NCBI RefSeq assembly: GCF_042682565.1
Contig: NZ_JBHUIC010000008.1
DNA from: Pistricoccus aurantiacus
GTDB taxonomy: Bacteria > Pseudomonadota > Gammaproteobacteria > Pseudomonadales > Halomonadaceae
Strand: one strand, 5' to 3'
DNA length: 64,000 nucleotides
The position numbers and the translations under genes were made by a program. Each line of letters starts with the position of its first letter. Position 1 is the stretch's first letter. The notes beneath the pieces are model-generated. The model was given only the letters and a program-made list of their open reading frames with translations. It was not told the DNA's origin and did no database searches. Of this stretch, positions 61,099 to 64,000 are shown piece by piece.

Positions 61099-61659
61099 GA
61101 TCCCATGTTCAAAAATAACCCGATGCTTATCTACTACCTCACCGAAATGATCAAAGGCCGTTGCGTAATATTTTAGGCATGCATTCCATTCTGCGACGAT
61201 TACACCAGTGGTGCTAGGTGACGGCCATGCTTTGTTGTGTGCGCGTATCTGTGTAGCCCACTGTTTTAGAGCCTGATTTTTGTAACCGCCGTGCTTCCAT
61301 GCATCAGGCTCATCTGACCATTCGGCGCAAACGATGAGTACTTTTAGCGGCGCATGAAGGCAGCATAGCTTTCGTATTTCATGGTGGGCGGAGGTGGCGA
61401 TATTTTCTGACTCAATGAACACCATTGGCACATCGTAGCCGTTGTCATCGATTGTGCAAAAAGTGTAATCGACTTTGAATTCTTCTTTCTTGAAAGTCAG
61501 CCCCATTGTCTCTGAAACATTTTTCAACAAGGCCCCTTCATAGAGTGCGGTTCGGTTTCCACTGGACTCCCATGCTTTCAAAAACTCCTCTCCAGAAGTA
61601 GCAGACAAACCTTTGGTAAAAGCACTCAGGAATTCTCTCCAGAAACTCAAGGTCGGCAA
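61093..61659 (-). CDS. Cassette-borne hypothetical protein, possibly nuclease-like
   Basis: 188-residue soluble protein of unknown family. It starts with TTG at 61659, with ACAGGAG upstream, directly after attC site E. The central part (VDYTFCTIDDNGYDVPMVFIESENIATSAHHEIRKL) has a D...ExE...K-like pattern between predicted strands, reminiscent of the PD-(D/E)xK nuclease superfamily; this is a weak inference. The stop lies inside attC site D, so gene and site form one cassette. Confidence 0.7.
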   Translation of the reverse strand: MPTLSFWREFLSAFTKGLSATSGEEFLKAWESSGNRTALYEGALLKNVSETMGLTFKKEEFKVDYTFCTIDDNGYDVPMVFIESENIATSAHHEIRKLCCLHAPLKVLIVCAEWSDEPDAWKHGGYKNQALKQWATQIRAHNKAWPSPSTTGVIVAEWNACLKYYATAFDHFGEVVDKHRVIFEHGIS

Positions 61660-61678
61660 CTCAATACTCCTGTTGTAC

Positions 61679-61756
61679 AGCTAACGCCCGCAATAAACGG
61701 CGCGAGAGACGAGCGTCCGGCGACCGCAGGGAGCGAATTTAATTGCCTTGTTCAAT
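61679..61756 (-). repeat. attC site E
   Basis: 78-bp imperfect inverted repeat behind the cassette gene at 61752. On the minus strand it begins ATTGAAC (61756-61750) and ends GTTAGCT (61685-61679). Inner arms CAATTAAA and TTTATTGC pair with an extra base, the asymmetry typical of attC. Confidence 0.75.
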
Positions 61757-62348
61757 CTGCGTCATTATCAACAGGTGGAGGTATCTTCTTCGCTTCTTTA
61801 TAGATCTGGGAAACCTCTTCCAACACACGCTCGACACAGAGTCGCCCACCCAGCCAGTGACCGTTCTCATCAATAATGGTGGAAGTAGCGTCAGCGGTAA
61901 TACCTGGCTTCGGCGCACTATCACGTACAAACCTATCAGGATGATTTCCACCACCAGCAAGGTAACCGTCATTTCCGTGGGAATGCTCTATCATGTCGCG
62001 CAGTTCTTTACCCTCCGCAAGCAGATGCTTTGCTCTGCTGTATGGTGGCTGAATGCAAGGAAAGAGATGCTGTGCTCTTTTCAGCAGACGGAGCAAGTTT
62101 CCAGTAACAACTATAAAATGGTATGCGTCCAGTGTTTGTTGATCGGAGAGCTTTTGATGCTCACCTTTATGCTGTGCCATTGCCTCAAAGCCACTAGAGA
62201 ACCTTTTATCAAAGGCCTCCTTTGAGGCTGCGCTTGATGACAAATATACCTCTGCATCCCTTAGACAAGCCTGAAGCCAGAATAGAAGTTGTTGATGGTC
62301 AAACCAAGTAGCTTCACCCGGAGTAGGATTTGGAGCTTTCTTTCCCAA
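61752..62348 (-). CDS. Cassette-borne hypothetical protein
   Basis: 198-residue soluble protein I do not recognise. The start is placed at TTG 62348 because GGAGG lies about 10 bases upstream; the frame is open to 62438. Predicted mostly helical, with segments such as TLDAYHFIVVTGNLLRLLKRAQ and HLLAEGKELRDMIEHSHGNDGYLAGGG. The His-rich middle could bind metal. Stop codon and attC site E overlap. A GTTGAAT at 62436-62430 could be a relic of an upstream attC core, but its partner was not found. Confidence 0.6.
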   Translation of the reverse strand: MGKKAPNPTPGEATWFDHQQLLFWLQACLRDAEVYLSSSAASKEAFDKRFSSGFEAMAQHKGEHQKLSDQQTLDAYHFIVVTGNLLRLLKRAQHLFPCIQPPYSRAKHLLAEGKELRDMIEHSHGNDGYLAGGGNHPDRFVRDSAPKPGITADATSTIIDENGHWLGGRLCVERVLEEVSQIYKEAKKIPPPVDNDAD

Positions 62349-62681
62349 TCTTAAACTACCTCCATACTTGCATAGCGATTGAACAGGTATTAGACGGAAC
62401 GCTCTGATATTGAATGAACGCGCTGGCGTATTCAACAATGTTATCTAGCGTCTTTTTACACGTAACCCATTAGTATCAAATACTATCAAGAATAACTCGG
62501 CAGCCTATGCAGAATTCGCGCGCTTGCGCGTTTTGCCAGGACCAATAATACGGTATGCATATCCATGTATTGTGAGAAGCGCCATATGGATACGCACAGC
62601 AGGCCGCCGAAGCTGATGCAGCGAGTAAAGGCTACCATGCGCGTGAAACGCTACAACCCACGTACCGACCAGTCTCTCCTG

Positions 62682-63248
62682 CTACTCGGGCTTGCGCGCC
62701 AGCATGGTGGCAAACTGCAGCCGCGCGCCGTTGTGCATCGTGCCAACATCTTCGTTGTACTTGATCAGCTCCCAGCCACCGTAAGCCTCACGCAACTGTC
62801 CTGCTCCAAGGGTGAAGGGGAAGCCAACCGGGCAAGGGTGCTCGTCGGTGTTCATGGCACAGACAATCGTGTTGTAGCCGCCAGGCAGAGTGTGCTCCTG
62901 CATGTCGGCAATCACCGCTTCAACACGGCTTGGGTCGAGAAACATCAGGGTGACGGTACAGACAATCCATCCATACTCGCTGCTCAGCCCTGCGCTATTG
63001 ATGTCGTACACCTGTGGCTTGATGTTATCGATTCCCTCCCGGCTCACGATCTGCTGCAGCATGTCGATAGCCGCAGAATTGTTGTCTACCGCGGTTACAT
63101 CAAAGCCCTGCTGGCACAGGTACAGAGCATTGCGCCCGTTGGAGCAGCCCATGTCCAGAACGCTGCACGGCGCCACCACCCGGCATGCCTCAATCACTTC
63201 GCTATGTGCGGGATTCAAGCCATAGCGGCTATTCAGATCAGTTGACAT
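62682..63248 (-). CDS. tehB: TehB-like SAM-dependent methyltransferase
   Basis: 188-residue class I methyltransferase. NSRYGLNPAHSEVIEACRVV precedes motif I VLDMGCSNGRNALYLCQQGFDVTAVDNN; VCTVTLMFLDP and EHTLPGGYNTIVCAM follow as in TehB tellurite-resistance proteins. AAGGGG lies upstream of the ATG. TehA is not adjacent. It has the same orientation as the cassettes, but no attC site follows its stop, so it may be chromosomal. The 240-bp gap to the first cassette shows no gene. Confidence 0.82.
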   Translation of the reverse strand: MSTDLNSRYGLNPAHSEVIEACRVVAPCSVLDMGCSNGRNALYLCQQGFDVTAVDNNSAAIDMLQQIVSREGIDNIKPQVYDINSAGLSSEYGWIVCTVTLMFLDPSRVEAVIADMQEHTLPGGYNTIVCAMNTDEHPCPVGFPFTLGAGQLREAYGGWELIKYNEDVGTMHNGARLQFATMLARKPE

Positions 63249-63360
63249 CGTATCGCCCCTTGCTTCTGCATAATATGCATATACTTTACTACTTTATTGG
63301 CGCGGCGTAATAACACTAGCCATAAATTCCGAGGCTCGACTCATCATCCGCCGCCATCGG

Positions 63361-64000
63361 CTAGAACCTTGGGTTGATACTCAAGGAGAGCATGGCCGAG
63401 AGCTGGCACAGCGGCCTTCCTGACACCTGCTGCAAGGCATTGAAGGCGTCCTGTACACGCTGCCTGTCGCGCTGGCTCGTCGGCATCTGGTCAATCACCC
63501 CGGCGGCCACCAGGCGTGCCACCACATCGCTGGTCAGCAGAAAAGTATCCTTGCCGACAAGTCGCAGGAAGCCGGCAGCGGAGCGCCCGCCCAGCCGAGC
63601 GCCACGCTTGGTCAATAGACGCCACAGACCGATGATGTCAGCACTCGGCCAGTTGGCAATGAACTCGCCAAAGCTTGTGCCCTGCTCCTGGCGAATATCC
63701 AGGATGAGCTGGGCATTCCTGGGAATGGTCTGCAGCTTGGTGCGGTGGCGGATAATGCGGTCATTTTTCGTGTAGCCGTCGATCTGCTCCGGGCTGAGCA
63801 ACACGAGCGTCTCCGGGTCAAACCCCCAGAAGGCTTCCTCGAAGGCGGGCCACCTGGCATCGACCACCGAGTGTGTCATGCCGGCCCGAAATACCCGCTG
63901 GCTCATGGCGGAAAGGTAGCGATCGTCTCCCAGCTGCTTCAGCTCGTCAGGCGTCAGCGACCTGGGCAGGAAGGCCTCCATGGCGTCGTCAGAGGCGAAA
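63361..64000 (-). CDS. DNA-3-methyladenine glycosylase I (Tag family), N-terminus cut
   Basis: Partial protein of the Tag/COG2818 family removing alkylated adenine. Recognisable are YLSAMSQRVFRAGMTHSVVDARWPAFEEAFWGFDPE, RHRTKLQTIPRNAQLIL and the helix-hairpin-helix region GARLGGRSAAGFLRLVGKDTFLLTSDVV, with the conserved Asp-rich lesion pocket not fully assessable. An ATG occurs at 63981, but the frame is open to the window edge and relatives have about 20 more N-terminal residues, so the true start probably lies beyond the window. Confidence 0.85.
   Translation of the reverse strand, partial: FASDDAMEAFLPRSLTPDELKQLGDDRYLSAMSQRVFRAGMTHSVVDARWPAFEEAFWGFDPETLVLLSPEQIDGYTKNDRIIRHRTKLQTIPRNAQLILDIRQEQGTSFGEFIANWPSADIIGLWRLLTKRGARLGGRSAAGFLRLVGKDTFLLTSDVVARLVAAGVIDQMPTSQRDRQRVQDAFNALQQVSGRPLCQLSAMLSLSINPRF

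Noticed and set aside
62430..62540. A possible sixth attC or attI site (GTTGAAT at 62436-62430 on the minus strand)
   Set aside because: Only a single core-like heptamer was found; no paired arm of attC type could be identified.
62565..63245. A 226-codon plus-strand frame opposite tehB
   Set aside because: No motifs; the methyltransferase on the minus strand explains the region.
1..64000. tRNA, rRNA genes or CRISPR arrays
   Set aside because: No cloverleaf-like sequence, rRNA motif or regularly spaced repeat array was recognised by eye; a tRNAscan/CRISPR search would be decisive.

Overview
The window reads as chromosomal DNA of a halophilic gammaproteobacterium, most likely Halomonas or a close Halomonadaceae relative. 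The basis is a GC-rich core with typical gammaproteobacterial gene sets (nrdA-nrdB, minCDE, ffh-ypjD-yfjD, metE/metR), a BCCT compatible-solute transporter, a polyhydroxyalkanoate-type acetoacetyl-CoA reductase and many Halomonas-style DUF proteins. This is inferred from protein character alone; no rRNA or tRNA gene was recognised.

Layout. 1-8.4 kb: BCCT transporter (cut by the edge), MliC/COG3650 lipoprotein, outer-membrane barrel, metE/metR sharing a MetR box, and an RstB/RstA-like two-component pair. 8.5-13.3 kb: nrdA and nrdB behind DnaA and NrdR boxes, with a 118-bp inverted repeat between the two genes. 13.3-18.4 kb: Phd/PIN toxin-antitoxin with a perfect operator, enoyl-CoA hydratase, an exported MetX-like hydrolase, small proteins, metY. 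18.4-27.6 kb: modC behind ffh, ypjD, yfjD, leuA, an MFS-acyltransferase fusion with its TetR regulator. 27.7-38.7 kb: an SRAP protein that has lost its active site, coupled to a pitrilysin; sbcB; minCDE; a large DUF349 protein; phbB. 39.1-45.3 kb: DUF3465, a cysteine-synthase-like enzyme overlapping a RidA-type deaminase, MscS, phospholipid methyltransferase, GNAT, dicarboxylate/amino-acid symporter. 45.5-57.7 kb: DUF3140, GH114 lipoprotein, OsmC-YcaO protein, a LexA-boxed radical SAM/DUF4130-UdgX pair, PhzF, FdhF/YdeP oxidoreductase, DUF2231 and a PQQ-type sugar dehydrogenase.

From about 57.7 to 62.4 kb the DNA changes character. Five minus-strand units are each followed by an attC-like recombination site: a membrane protein, a fused BrnT-BrnA, a normal brnTA pair and two unknown proteins. 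This is an integron gene-cassette array without an integrase in view. A 1270-bp IS3-family element has inserted into one attC site. Beyond the array lie a TehB-like methyltransferase and a Tag-family DNA glycosylase cut by the window edge.

Most interesting: the apparently SOS-controlled, probably leaderless radical SAM/UdgX operon; the cassette array with a toxin-antitoxin fusion and compensatory base changes between attC sites; and the catalytically stripped SRAP protein translationally coupled to a periplasmic protease.
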